Below are positions 7,316 through 14,981 of a DNA stretch of 32,136 nt, piece by piece. The DNA is taken from contig NZ_QETK01000046.1 in assembly GCF_003105155.1 (NCBI RefSeq), positions 1 to 32,136 of the forward strand, written 5' to 3'. The position numbers and the translations under genes were made by a program. Positions within the stretch are counted from its first letter, which is position 1. Each line of letters opens with the position of its first letter. The notes under the pieces were generated by a model, which ran no database searches, had not been told where the DNA came from, and saw only the letters and a program-made list of their open reading frames with translations. The stretch comes from Pseudomonas sp. SDI (lineage in GTDB: Bacteria; Pseudomonadota; Gammaproteobacteria; Pseudomonadales; Pseudomonadaceae).

Positions 7316-9670
7316 ATGTTCAGCGTAGCCCGCCCCTACAGCCGCCGGGTAAAACTGCTGCGCGCCATCGCCCTCGGCAGCCTGCTGCTGTGCGCGCTAT
7401 TGTGGCTGGCCGACCGCCTCTGGCCACTGCCGATGCCCGCCGACGACCTCGCCCGTGTGGTCCTCGCCGAAGACGGCACGCCGCTCTGGCGCTTCGCCGA
7501 CGCCGATGGCGTGTGGCGCTACCCAGTCAGCCCCGAGGAAGTTTCGCCGCTTTACCTCGAAGCGCTGCTCACCTACGAAGACCGCTGGTTCTACCAGCAC
7601 CCCGGCGTCAACCCGCTGGCCCTGCTGCGCGCCAGCTGGCAGAACCTCACGGGCGGGCGCGTGCTTTCCGGCGGCAGCACGCTGTCGATGCAGGTCGCTC
7701 GGCTGCTCGACCCGCACGCCCGTACCTTGCCCGGCAAGCTGCGCCAACTGTGGCGCACCGCACAGTTGGAATGGCACCTGTCGAAAGCCGAGATCCTCGC
7801 CATTTACCTCAACCGCGCCCCCTTCGGCGGCACCCTGCAAGGCGTCGCCGCCGCCAGTTGGGCCTACCTCGGCAAATCGCCGCTGCAACTCACCCCGGCC
7901 GAAGCTGCCTTGCTCGCCGTGCTGCCGCAAGCGCCAAGCCGGCTGCGTCCCGACCGCCACCCGCAACGCGCCCGCGCCGCCCGCGACAAAGTGCTGCAAC
8001 GGCTTGGCGAATACACCGTTTGGCCCGCGCAGCGCATCGCCGAAGCGCAGGAAGAACCGCTGTTGCTCGCCCCACGCCAGGAACCGGCGCTGGCGCCCCT
8101 GCTGGCGCGCCGGCTGAACCGCGCCGACAGCCCGCCGCTGATCCGCACCACCCTCGATGCCGCGCTGCAACGACGCCTCGAAGACCTGCTGCTGGGTTGG
8201 CGCGCGCGTCTGCCGGAGCGCACCTCGGCGGCGATCCTGGTGGTCGAGTCGCAAACCATGGCAGTGCGTGCCTACCTCGGTTCGGTCGACCTCAACGACG
8301 AGCGCCGCTTCGGCCACGTCGACATGGTCAGCGCGCTGCGCTCGCCCGGTTCGACGCTCAAACCGTTCCTCTACGCGATGGCCCTCGACGACGGCCTGAT
8401 TCACTCCGAGTCGCTGCTGCAGGACGTGCCGCGGCGCTATGGCGACTATCGGCCGGGCAACTTCTCCCAGGGCTTCAGCGGCCCGGTCGCGGCCAGTTCG
8501 GCGCTGGCGCTGTCGCTCAACCTGCCGGCCGTGCAACTGCTCGAAGCCTACGGGCCGAAGCGCTTCGCCGCGCAGATGCGCATGGGCGGTGTGCCGCTGA
8601 GCCTGCCGGCACTGGCCGAGCCCAACCTGTCGCTGATCCTGGGCGGCGGCGGCAGCCGTCTGGAAGACCTGGTCGGCGGCTACAGCGCCTTTGCCCGCGA
8701 CGGCCTGAGTGCGCCGATCCGCTTGCAGCCCGACGCGCCGCTGGTAGAGCGGCGGCTGTTGTCGCCCGGCTCGGCGTGGATCGTCCGACGCATCCTCAGC
8801 GGCCAGGCCCGGCCCGACCGCGACCCGCACGCCGAACTGGTGCAACGCCCGCAACTGGCCTGGAAAACCGGCACCAGCTACGGCTTTCGCGATGCCTGGT
8901 CGATTGGCGTGGGGCCGCGCTACCTGATCGGCATCTGGATCGGCCGCCCCGACGGCACGCCGGTGCCCGGCCAGTTTGGCCTGGCCTCGGCGGCGCCGCT
9001 GATGCTGCAAGTGCATGACGTGCTGAGTAACCGCGACAGCCAGCGCGGCATCGCGGCGCCGATGCCGGCGGTGCCGGCCAATGTCGGCGTGGCGGCGATC
9101 TGCTGGCCGCTGGGCCAGCCGCTGAACCGCCAAGACCCGAACTGCCGGCGCCAGCGCTTCGCCTGGACCCTGGACAACACCACGCCGCCGACCCTGCTGG
9201 CGCAGGATCAGCCACTGGGGATGGGCTTGCTGGAGAAGGTCTGGCTGAATGCCCAGGGCCAGCGGGTGGATTCGGCCTGCGCCGGGGCGCAGGCGCGCGA
9301 CATTGCCCTGTGGCCGGCGCCGCTGGAACCCTGGCTGCCGAGGCTGGAGCGGCGCGAGGCGCGGCTGCCGGCCATCGATCCCAACTGCCCGCCGCGGGTG
9401 CCGCCGACCGCGCCGCCGTTGTCGATTGTCGGCGTGCGCGGCGGCGATCAGCTGCGCCGCCCGGCGACCAGTCGCGAGCCGTTGCGTCTGGACGTGTCGG
9501 CGCTGGGCGGCAGCGGCCAGCGCTGGTGGTTCCTCAATGGTGCGCCGCTGGGCGAAACGGCTGGTCAGCAGAGCCTGGTCGCGCGTTTCGAAGCGCTCGG
9601 CCACTTCGAGTTGAGCGTACTCGACGCCAGCGGGCAGACCGCGCGGGTCGAGTTTCAGGTCAGCGAATAA
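7316..9670 (+). CDS. pbpC: Penicillin-binding protein 1C
   Basis: This is a 784-residue bifunctional peptidoglycan synthase, anchored by an N-terminal membrane helix (~residues 10-30) and acting in the periplasm. The GT51 glycosyltransferase comes first: YEDRWFYQHPGVNP carries the expected catalytic Glu (88), followed by SGGSTLSMQVARLLDP. The transpeptidase domain has SxxK as STLK (Ser346, Lys349), SxN as SLN, and KTGTS (Lys517). A C-terminal PbpC-type beta domain follows (~700-784). Length and sequence match E. coli PbpC (770 aa), including WRFADADGVWRYPV near the N-terminus. The start is ATG 7316, giving a short cytoplasmic tail; an in-frame TTG at 7274 would add 14 residues, and neither has a strong Shine-Dalgarno. 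The pairing with yfhM is the known genomic association. Confidence 0.95.
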   Translation: MFSVARPYSRRVKLLRAIALGSLLLCALLWLADRLWPLPMPADDLARVVLAEDGTPLWRFADADGVWRYPVSPEEVSPLYLEALLTYEDRWFYQHPGVNPLALLRASWQNLTGGRVLSGGSTLSMQVARLLDPHARTLPGKLRQLWRTAQLEWHLSKAEILAIYLNRAPFGGTLQGVAAASWAYLGKSPLQLTPAEAALLAVLPQAPSRLRPDRHPQRARAARDKVLQRLGEYTVWPAQRIAEAQEEPLLLAPRQEPALAPLLARRLNRADSPPLIRTTLDAALQRRLEDLLLGWRARLPERTSAAILVVESQTMAVRAYLGSVDLNDERRFGHVDMVSALRSPGSTLKPFLYAMALDDGLIHSESLLQDVPRRYGDYRPGNFSQGFSGPVAASSALALSLNLPAVQLLEAYGPKRFAAQMRMGGVPLSLPALAEPNLSLILGGGGSRLEDLVGGYSAFARDGLSAPIRLQPDAPLVERRLLSPGSAWIVRRILSGQARPDRDPHAELVQRPQLAWKTGTSYGFRDAWSIGVGPRYLIGIWIGRPDGTPVPGQFGLASAAPLMLQVHDVLSNRDSQRGIAAPMPAVPANVGVAAICWPLGQPLNRQDPNCRRQRFAWTLDNTTPPTLLAQDQPLGMGLLEKVWLNAQGQRVDSACAGAQARDIALWPAPLEPWLPRLERREARLPAIDPNCPPRVPPTAPPLSIVGVRGGDQLRRPATSREPLRLDVSALGGSGQRWWFLNGAPLGETAGQQSLVARFEALGHFELSVLDASGQTARVEFQVSE

Positions 9671-9679
9671 CCCGGCGCC

Positions 9680-10129
9680 TCAGTAGCGCCGGATCATCCA
9701 CACCCCTCCCAGAATCAGCACCAGCCCGGCGATCTTGCCGAGGCTGGCCGGCACTTCGCGAAAGCCCGCCCAACCGAAGTGGTCGAGGGTCAGGGCCATG
9801 GCCAACTGGCCGGCCAGCACCAGCGCCATGAACAGCAACGCGCCGATCCGTGGCCCGGCAAACGCCGCCGTGGTGATGAAGAACGCACCGAGCAGGCCAC
9901 CACACCAGTGCCACCAGGTCAGGCCTTTGAGCGCGTTGAAGCTGGGCACCTCGCGTTGTAGCAACACCAGCACCAGCAGGGCCAGGGTGCCCACGGCGAA
10001 AGAAATCAGCGCGGCGGCCAGCACGCTGGACACCTGTTTGGCCAGCTGGCCGTTGATACCGGCCTGCAAGGGCAGGAAGGCGCCGGCGACAAAAGGTAGG
10101 CAAAGCAGCCACCAGGCAGGGGCGGGCAT
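9680..10129 (-). CDS. YdcZ/DUF606-type DMT transporter
   Basis: This 149-residue, highly hydrophobic protein has about five membrane helices. Motifs such as PLQAGINGQLAK near the N-terminus and WWHWCGGLLGAFFITT in the middle are characteristic of the small YdcZ (DUF606) family of the drug/metabolite transporter superfamily. The start at 10129 is supported by GGAG about 8 nt upstream and by the hydrophobic first helix; the open frame extends further 5' without a better start. The gene converges on pbpC with only 9 bases between the stops. The substrate is unknown; members of this size often act as pairs or homodimers. Confidence 0.85.
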   Translation of the reverse strand: MPAPAWWLLCLPFVAGAFLPLQAGINGQLAKQVSSVLAAALISFAVGTLALLVLVLLQREVPSFNALKGLTWWHWCGGLLGAFFITTAAFAGPRIGALLFMALVLAGQLAMALTLDHFGWAGFREVPASLGKIAGLVLILGGVWMIRRY

Positions 10130-10417
10130 GGCGTACTCCAGGAAAAAAGTGGGCGCGGAGTATACCGAGCGCGCCGGCAAATAGCCTGTCGCTTGGATAT
10201 AGCGCGAAAGTAAAAGCGCCCGACGGTCATGCCCAAGCCCTTGAAACAGCGGGGGAAAAGGCCACTGCGCAAAGGTATAGAAGGGGTTAATACCAAGTTC
10301 TGGATTGTTCGCCTGGCCAGCCGGGGCTGAGATGACTGCAACGGACGTGGAGGTGCCGGCGATACCGGCGCCGTCCGCAAACAAGAGCAGCGGCAGCGGT
10401 AACAAGGAGTCGCCAGA
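10130..10417 (+). promoter_or_regulatory. Intergenic leader of the collagen-like gene
   Basis: This 288-base gap between divergent genes holds the promoters of both, though I could not pick convincing -35/-10 pairs. Just before the lipoprotein gene lies a hairpin: GGTGCCGG (10352-10359) pairs with CCGGCGCC (10365-10372), extended by CGGAC (10342-10346) and GTCCG (10373-10377) with a bulge GTGGA. The gene's Shine-Dalgarno AAGGAG follows about 30 nt later. Several GGA triplets (ACGGAC, GTGGAG, AAGGAG) cluster here, the core of RsmA/CsrA sites; that is only a suggestion. Confidence 0.45.
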
Positions 10418-12103
10418 ATGAATACTCAAGCGTGGTGTAAGGCAAGTACGGCGCTGGCCCTGGTGCTGGCAGCGAGCATGAGCCTGGGTGGCTGCAGCAG
10501 TGGCGGTGGTGGGCATCACAGCAGTGTCGACGAATCGTCGCCGACCGCCGGCACCGACGGTGGGACCGGCAGCACGGGTGGCACCGATGGCGGTACGGGT
10601 GGCACCGGCGGCACCAATGGCGGCACGGCGGGAACCGGTGGCGGAACAGGCGGAACAGGCGGAACCGGCGGAACCGGAGGCACGGACGGCGGCACGGCAG
10701 GCACCGGCGGCGGCACAGGTGGGACCGGAGGCACCGGCACTGGCGATGGCGGCCTGGCGGGTGGTGGAACAGGCGGCACGGGTGGCACAGGTGGCACAGG
10801 TGGAACAGGTGGAACAGGTGGAACAGGTGGAACAGGCGGCGGCACCGGCGGTGGCACCACCAACCCGGTGCTAACCCCGTTGATCACCGGCCAGGTGGTC
10901 GGTCAGGTCGGTAATGCCGTGAGTGGTTTGGGTACTGGCGTTGGCAGTGTCGGCACGGTGGTCGATAACCTGCCAGTCGTCGGCAGCACCGGCGCCGGTG
11001 GCCTGGTGGGTTCGCTCGGCTCGGCGGTTACCAGCATCGGCACCGGGCTCAGTGGCGGTGTCGGCCAGATCGGCACCGCTGGCAACGCCATCGGCACCAC
11101 CCTGGCCGGTGCCGGCGGCGCGCTGTCGAACCTCGGCAGCGGTGTGCAAACCCTGGCCGGCAGCTCGGCCATCGAGCAGATCCCACTGGTGGGCGGGGTG
11201 CTGGGCAAGGTCGGCGAAACCGTGACCATGCTCGGCGATACGCTGAGTGCCAACAGCACCAGCGGCCCACTGGGCAACCTCAATCAACAGTTGAGCAATC
11301 AGGTGGTCAAGGTGGTCTCGCTGGCGGAGACCAGCACCGGCAAGGTCAGCGGTGCCAGCGGGCTGGCCGGGCCGTTGAACGGCGTGCTGGATAAAGTCGG
11401 CAGCACCGTCGATGGGGTCGGTGACAAGCTCGCCGCCGCCGGCAACGGCAACCCGCTGACCACTGCCGTCGGTGGTCTGGTCAGCAACCTCGGCACGGCG
11501 GCCAGCACGGCTGGCGGCCTGGCCACCCCGGCCACTGGCAGCGGCGGCAGTGGCGGCACGGCCGGCGTGGGCCTGCTGGAAACCGTCGGTGGCGCCGTGG
11601 TCGGTGCCGGCAGCGGGCTGGCCGGCAGCAGCAACAACAATGGCCTGGTCAGCAGCGTCGGCACGACCGTCGCCACGCTGGGCAGCAGCGTCGCCTCCGT
11701 CGGTCCGGTGCTGGGCGGCAGCGGTGTTGCCAGCACGGCGGCGGCAGTCCCTACCGCAGCCCTCACCGGCAACGTCGGCGCAGCGGTCGCGCCAGTGCTC
11801 GGCACAGTGGCCAGCGTTAGCCAGAACGTTGGCGCCAGCACCGGGCTCGGCACGCCAGTCAATGGCCTGCTGATCCAGGTCGGCGGGGCGGTCAGCGGGG
11901 TGGGTTCGCAGGTGGCGGCAGCCACTACTAACCCGGTGGTCGATAATGTCGGCGCTACGGTCGGGGCGGTCGGCGCCACGGTCGGCAAGGTCGGGGGTCT
12001 GCTCGGCGGTGGCACCAGTGCCGGGCAGGGCGGTGCTGTCGGCGGCCTGCTCAACAACGTGACAGGGGGGCTGCAAGGCGGCTTGCTGGGTGGTAATAGG
12101 TAA
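10418..12103 (+). CDS. Collagen-like Gly/Thr-rich surface lipoprotein
   Basis: This 561-residue exported protein has a lipoprotein signal (VLAASMSLGGCSS; lipidated Cys 26, Ser at +2, so outer-membrane sorting is expected). Residues ~44-148 are almost pure Gly-Gly-Thr triplets with some Asp, Asn, Ala and Ser, matching what is annotated as collagen-like triple-helix repeat. Residues ~150-555 are Gly/Val/Ala/Ser/Thr-rich with a seven-residue rhythm (V-G-x-x-V-x-x) in repeated blocks. No TPS secretion domain, protease or enzyme motif is visible. AAGGAG stands 8 nt before the ATG. An intrinsic terminator follows, then a TpsB-type transporter, which suggests that this protein is its cargo. A role in adhesion or biofilm is inferred, not shown. 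Codons GGA and ACA are unusually common in the repeat tract. Confidence 0.85.
   Translation: MNTQAWCKASTALALVLAASMSLGGCSSGGGGHHSSVDESSPTAGTDGGTGSTGGTDGGTGGTGGTNGGTAGTGGGTGGTGGTGGTGGTDGGTAGTGGGTGGTGGTGTGDGGLAGGGTGGTGGTGGTGGTGGTGGTGGTGGGTGGGTTNPVLTPLITGQVVGQVGNAVSGLGTGVGSVGTVVDNLPVVGSTGAGGLVGSLGSAVTSIGTGLSGGVGQIGTAGNAIGTTLAGAGGALSNLGSGVQTLAGSSAIEQIPLVGGVLGKVGETVTMLGDTLSANSTSGPLGNLNQQLSNQVVKVVSLAETSTGKVSGASGLAGPLNGVLDKVGSTVDGVGDKLAAAGNGNPLTTAVGGLVSNLGTAASTAGGLATPATGSGGSGGTAGVGLLETVGGAVVGAGSGLAGSSNNNGLVSSVGTTVATLGSSVASVGPVLGGSGVASTAAAVPTAALTGNVGAAVAPVLGTVASVSQNVGASTGLGTPVNGLLIQVGGAVSGVGSQVAAATTNPVVDNVGATVGAVGATVGKVGGLLGGGTSAGQGGAVGGLLNNVTGGLQGGLLGGNR
10638..10840 (+). repeat. Gly-Gly-Thr coding tandem repeat (9-bp units)
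   Basis: Inside the collagen-like gene the DNA becomes a tandem of GGNGGNACN units. Four consecutive exact GGTGGAACA copies lie at 10799-10834, preceded by GGTGGCACA copies, and a second cluster of GGCGGAACA/GGCGGAACC starts near 10638. The units are multiples of three, so slippage would change tract length but not the reading frame. Confidence 0.85.
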
Positions 12104-12156
12104 ATGGCCAGCATCGGTTAGACGATTTTACGGGCAACACCTACGCTTGAGTCTGA

Positions 12157-12188
12157 CGAGGGAACCGTCTTGGTTCCCTCGTATTTTT
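12157..12188 (+). terminator. Intrinsic terminator between lipoprotein and transporter
   Basis: A perfect 10-bp stem, CGAGGGAACC (12157-12166) and GGTTCCCTCG (12172-12181), encloses a 5-nt loop and is followed by TATTTTT. It lies 53 nt after the lipoprotein stop and 19 nt before the transporter start. It would end most transcripts after the cargo gene and let only read-through reach the transporter. Confidence 0.9.
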
Positions 12189-12207
12189 CAGGAACATGGA
12201 GTGTCCT

Positions 12208-13878
12208 ATGCGATCGATGGTTGTCGCGTTATGGGGTCTTTCCTGGGTGACGGGTGTGTACGCCGAGCCCTTGCCGAGTTACCTCAACAGCAACGAAACC
12301 GAACGCAACCTGCCCGCGCCGAACCTGCCGGTAGACGCCTATCGACCGACTACCCCGGCCCCGCAAGTCCCGGTTCCGGCCGCCACGCCAAAGCAGCAAC
12401 TGTTGATGGGCAGTAAAGTGGTGATCCACAAGGTGCGCGTCGAAGGTGGCACCCTCTACCCGCTCAGCGAACTGCGCGCCAACTACCAGGGTCTGCTCGA
12501 CCGTGAGGTGAGCCTGGACGAGCTGATCGAGGCCACACGCAAGCTCACTCAGCGTTATCAACAGGACGGCTACCTGTTGTCCTACGCCTACCTGCCGCCG
12601 CAGGACTTCGCCGAGGGGCGGCTGCGTGTGGTGCTGGTCGAGGGCTATATCCGCGATTACGCATTGCACGGCGACGTTGGCCGGGTCTCGGCCTACCTCG
12701 ACCAGTTGGTGGCCAAGCTAAAGGCCGAGCGCCCGCTCACGCGCAAGACCTTCGAACGCTACACCACCCTGATGAGCCGGGTGCCGGGCTTGACCCTGCA
12801 GGCCCAGGTACCGCCGCCGGGCACCAGCGACGGCGCGGCCACGCTGATCGCCCAGGCCTCGCGCAAACCGTTCACCACTACCATGAACCTCACCGACAGC
12901 AGCCGCGATCAGTTTCAGGCGCTGCTCGGCGCCAGCAGCAATGCGCAGACGGCGTATGCCGAGCAACTCAGCGTCAGTGCGCTGGTGCCGCCGGGCGACG
13001 ATCACGAGCATTACTACCGGCTCGACTACGCGCAGTACCTGGATACCGAAGGCAGTCAGCTGATCCTGTCGGCGTCGCGCTACCGCAGCGACCCGAGTGC
13101 GCTGGTACGCCTGAACAATGGCATCAACCTCAGGCAGCACCGCGAAAACGACCGCTATTCGATTGGCCTGAGCCAGGCGCTGATTGCGGCGCCGCGCGAG
13201 TCGCTGAGCGTGGCGGCGCGGTTCTATGCGGTGGATGACACGACCGATTACCGGGTGGTCGGTTTGCCGCTCAAGGTCAGCAGCCAAACCGATCTTCGGG
13301 TGCTGGCGTTCGAGGGCGACTGGAGCAAGGCCAGCGACCGTCAGTTGCGCATTCTCAGCGGTGGGGTGTATCAGGGGCTGGATTACGTTGGTGCCGATAC
13401 CAACAGTGGCTATGACCTGGACTTTCTGCGCCTGCGCCTCTCCGGGTTGCAGAGCGACCGTTACTTTGAAGCGTTGCAGGGTGTGGTGTCGGCGGCGTTC
13501 TACTGGACCGACGCCAATTTGCCCGACAGCGAGCGTGCGGTGTTTGGCGGGCAGAACTTCGGCCGTGGCTATCCGGTGGATCAGGCTTCGGGGGACAAGG
13601 GCTGGGGCGCGGCGTATGAGCTGAACTACAGCATCCGCCGCGAAGGCGACTGGTTGAAGGTGTTGCAGCCGTATGCGGTGCTGGATGCGGCGCGTACCTG
13701 GTTCAACGAGCAGGAGGTGAAGGATTCGAAGATGTCGTCGCTGGCGCTGGGGCTGCGTTTTGGCGATGCCCGCTACTACAACATCTCGCTGGAGGCGGCC
13801 AAGCCGATGTCGGACATGGCCCTCGACAGCTTTAACCGGCGGCCGCGGTTTACCGTGAGTTTCAGTTATCAGCTGTAA
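12208..13878 (+). CDS. TpsB/FhaC-family outer-membrane transporter
   Basis: This is a 556-residue Omp85-superfamily protein of the ShlB/FhaC/HecB type, which moves partner proteins across the outer membrane. A signal peptide (MRSMVVALWGLSWVTGVYA) precedes a Pro-rich linker, a POTRA domain (~residues 68-148, KVVIHKVRVEGG...), a second POTRA-like region to ~218 and a 16-strand-type barrel ending in SFSYQL with aromatic strands. The lid-lock motif of loop L6 is present as FGRGYP (Arg453). The start at 12208 is chosen because GGAG lies 6 nt upstream; an ATG at 12196 has its AGGAA too close. The natural partner is the collagen-like lipoprotein just upstream, behind a terminator. No haemagglutinin-like TpsA gene is in the window. 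Confidence 0.85.
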   Translation: MRSMVVALWGLSWVTGVYAEPLPSYLNSNETERNLPAPNLPVDAYRPTTPAPQVPVPAATPKQQLLMGSKVVIHKVRVEGGTLYPLSELRANYQGLLDREVSLDELIEATRKLTQRYQQDGYLLSYAYLPPQDFAEGRLRVVLVEGYIRDYALHGDVGRVSAYLDQLVAKLKAERPLTRKTFERYTTLMSRVPGLTLQAQVPPPGTSDGAATLIAQASRKPFTTTMNLTDSSRDQFQALLGASSNAQTAYAEQLSVSALVPPGDDHEHYYRLDYAQYLDTEGSQLILSASRYRSDPSALVRLNNGINLRQHRENDRYSIGLSQALIAAPRESLSVAARFYAVDDTTDYRVVGLPLKVSSQTDLRVLAFEGDWSKASDRQLRILSGGVYQGLDYVGADTNSGYDLDFLRLRLSGLQSDRYFEALQGVVSAAFYWTDANLPDSERAVFGGQNFGRGYPVDQASGDKGWGAAYELNYSIRREGDWLKVLQPYAVLDAARTWFNEQEVKDSKMSSLALGLRFGDARYYNISLEAAKPMSDMALDSFNRRPRFTVSFSYQL

Positions 13879-13880
13879 AA

Positions 13881-13951
13881 GCCTCGCCGGACCCGCCCGC
13901 TCCCACATCGATCACTGCGAATCCTGGGGGAGCGGGTGGGGCCCGCGAGGC
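13881..13951. repeat. REP-type inverted repeat
   Basis: The arms gcctcgccggacccgcccgc (from 13881) and gagcgggtggggcccgcgag (to ~13950) are imperfect reverse complements. The element lies between the convergent transporter and receiver genes and probably serves as a bidirectional mRNA end. It belongs to the same family as the REPs at 6865 and 22370. Confidence 0.75.
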
Positions 13952-13968
13952 GGTCAGTGAGGTCGCCG

Positions 13969-14376
13969 CTATTGCACCAAATGCATCCGCGGCTGAGGGA
14001 AGAGGTTATCCAGGGTTTCCAGCAACCGAACGTGATAGATCGGCTTGCGAAACAGGTCCAGCACCTGCAGGCGCAGCAGGTTGCTGACCGCATCCATGTC
14101 GGCGTGACCGGAGGTAACGATCACCGGTAAATGCTGACGCGCAGTGTGCTCGCGCAAGCGCTTGATCAGCGAGATGCCGGTTTCTTCCGGCATGTTCAGG
14201 TCGGTAATCACCAGTGCTATGTCCGGGTAGCGCGTCAGTTGCTGGAGGGCGCCTTTGACCGAGGTTGCGGTCAGGCAAGTGAAACCCACGCCCTCCAGCA
14301 ACTCGGCCAGTTCCAGCAGGGCATCCTCTTCATCGTCCACCAATAACAGCTGTTGGCGTGGGAAAGCTGACGACAT
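13969..14376 (-). CDS. Single-domain response regulator (CheY-like)
   Basis: The 135-residue protein is a bare receiver domain. The acidic pocket is Asp14/Asp15, the phospho-acceptor is Asp59 (VITDLNMPEETG), the switch Thr is Thr88 (VTSGHAD), and the conserved Lys is Lys111 in FRKPI. There is no output domain, so it must act by protein contact or as a phosphorelay shuttle. AGGA lies about 9 nt before the ATG. It sits 54 nt past the flp stop on the same strand and may be co-transcribed with the pilin. A link to the PprA kinase further along the locus is an inference from position. Confidence 0.9.
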   Translation of the reverse strand: MSSAFPRQQLLLVDDEEDALLELAELLEGVGFTCLTATSVKGALQQLTRYPDIALVITDLNMPEETGISLIKRLREHTARQHLPVIVTSGHADMDAVSNLLRLQVLDLFRKPIYHVRLLETLDNLFPQPRMHLVQ

Positions 14377-14430
14377 GATTCATTCCTGTTACAGATCAAT
14401 GAAAGTAGTCAGGAAACCGCCGCGGGAAAT

Positions 14431-14661
14431 TCAGGGGTTGGTGCTGCCACCCGTGCCACCGCCGGTTGTCGGCGCAGTTGCTGCCGGAATGGCCGCCTTG
14501 ACCTTGTCCATCACCGCCGTCACGCCGCCGCTGATGGGGGTGATAAAGGCGGTCAACGCTACTGCCACCATCGCCGCGACAATCGCGTACTCGATGCCTG
14601 ATGCGCCGTCCTTGCGCCAGAAGAACAGCTTGAGGTGTTTGAATATCCGGGAAAGACGCAT
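14431..14661 (-). CDS. flp: Flp type IVb pilin precursor
   Basis: This 76-residue prepilin is the major subunit of the Tad pilus. A basic leader (MRLSRIFKHLKLFFWRKDG) ends at Gly19, and the mature protein starts ASGIEYAIV with the class-defining Glu at +5 and Tyr at +6, followed by a hydrophobic helix. FppA (23418-23888) should cleave it. The start at 14661 has AAGGAG 8 nt upstream; a longer frame from 14727 lacks one. The C-terminus is unusual for Flp: a low-complexity tail ending TGGGTGGSTNP that resembles the Gly-Gly-Thr tract of the nearby surface lipoprotein. The gene is divergent from the rcpC operon. Confidence 0.95.
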   Translation of the reverse strand: MRLSRIFKHLKLFFWRKDGASGIEYAIVAAMVAVALTAFITPISGGVTAVMDKVKAAIPAATAPTTGGGTGGSTNP

Positions 14662-14981
14662 GGTGTGACTCCTTGCGCTGCAGAGCGCGATGGCTGGGGC
14701 GTAACAGTGATTCCCCTTTGCCACCACAGAATCGTCAACCGCCCAACGTTCAGCAAATAGAAGAAAGCATTAATCCAAAAGTGATAGCGCTAAAGACGAC
14801 GCCAATAACCTGTTGTTTTATGGGGGGGACAGTTTTCAGACGGAAAAAATCTGACGGGGTAATGGCATTTTGTCCTAGCTACGCTACCGTCAAATAGCGA
14901 AATAGTTACTTAGCGACGTGCTGATGTGGGCCTGTTCACAAACAGGGATGCAACAACTGGCAGGCAGAGGGAGGCGCCGAC
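14662..14981. promoter_or_regulatory. Divergent flp / rcpC control region
   Basis: This 320-base stretch has no gene and is clearly more AT-rich than its surroundings, as expected of a control region. It must hold the promoters for flp (minus) and the rcpC operon (plus). AGCGCT occurs at 14786-14791 and related TAGCG words recur near 14785, 14895 and 14913. A small hairpin CCTGTT-CACA-AACAGG lies near 14932-14947. PprB controls these promoters in P. aeruginosa; I cannot identify its site here. Confidence 0.55.

Noticed and set aside
7397..9604. 735-codon open frame antisense to pbpC
   Set aside because: The plus strand has intact GT51 and transpeptidase motifs; the antisense frame shows none.
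10638..10840. CRISPR array
   Set aside because: The repeats are 9 bp, contiguous and in frame with a protein; there are no spacers and no cas genes.
10516..10887. Proline-valine-rich ORF antisense to the Gly-Gly-Thr tract
   Set aside because: The PPVPP pattern is only the complement of the GGT repeat; there is no start site or partner.
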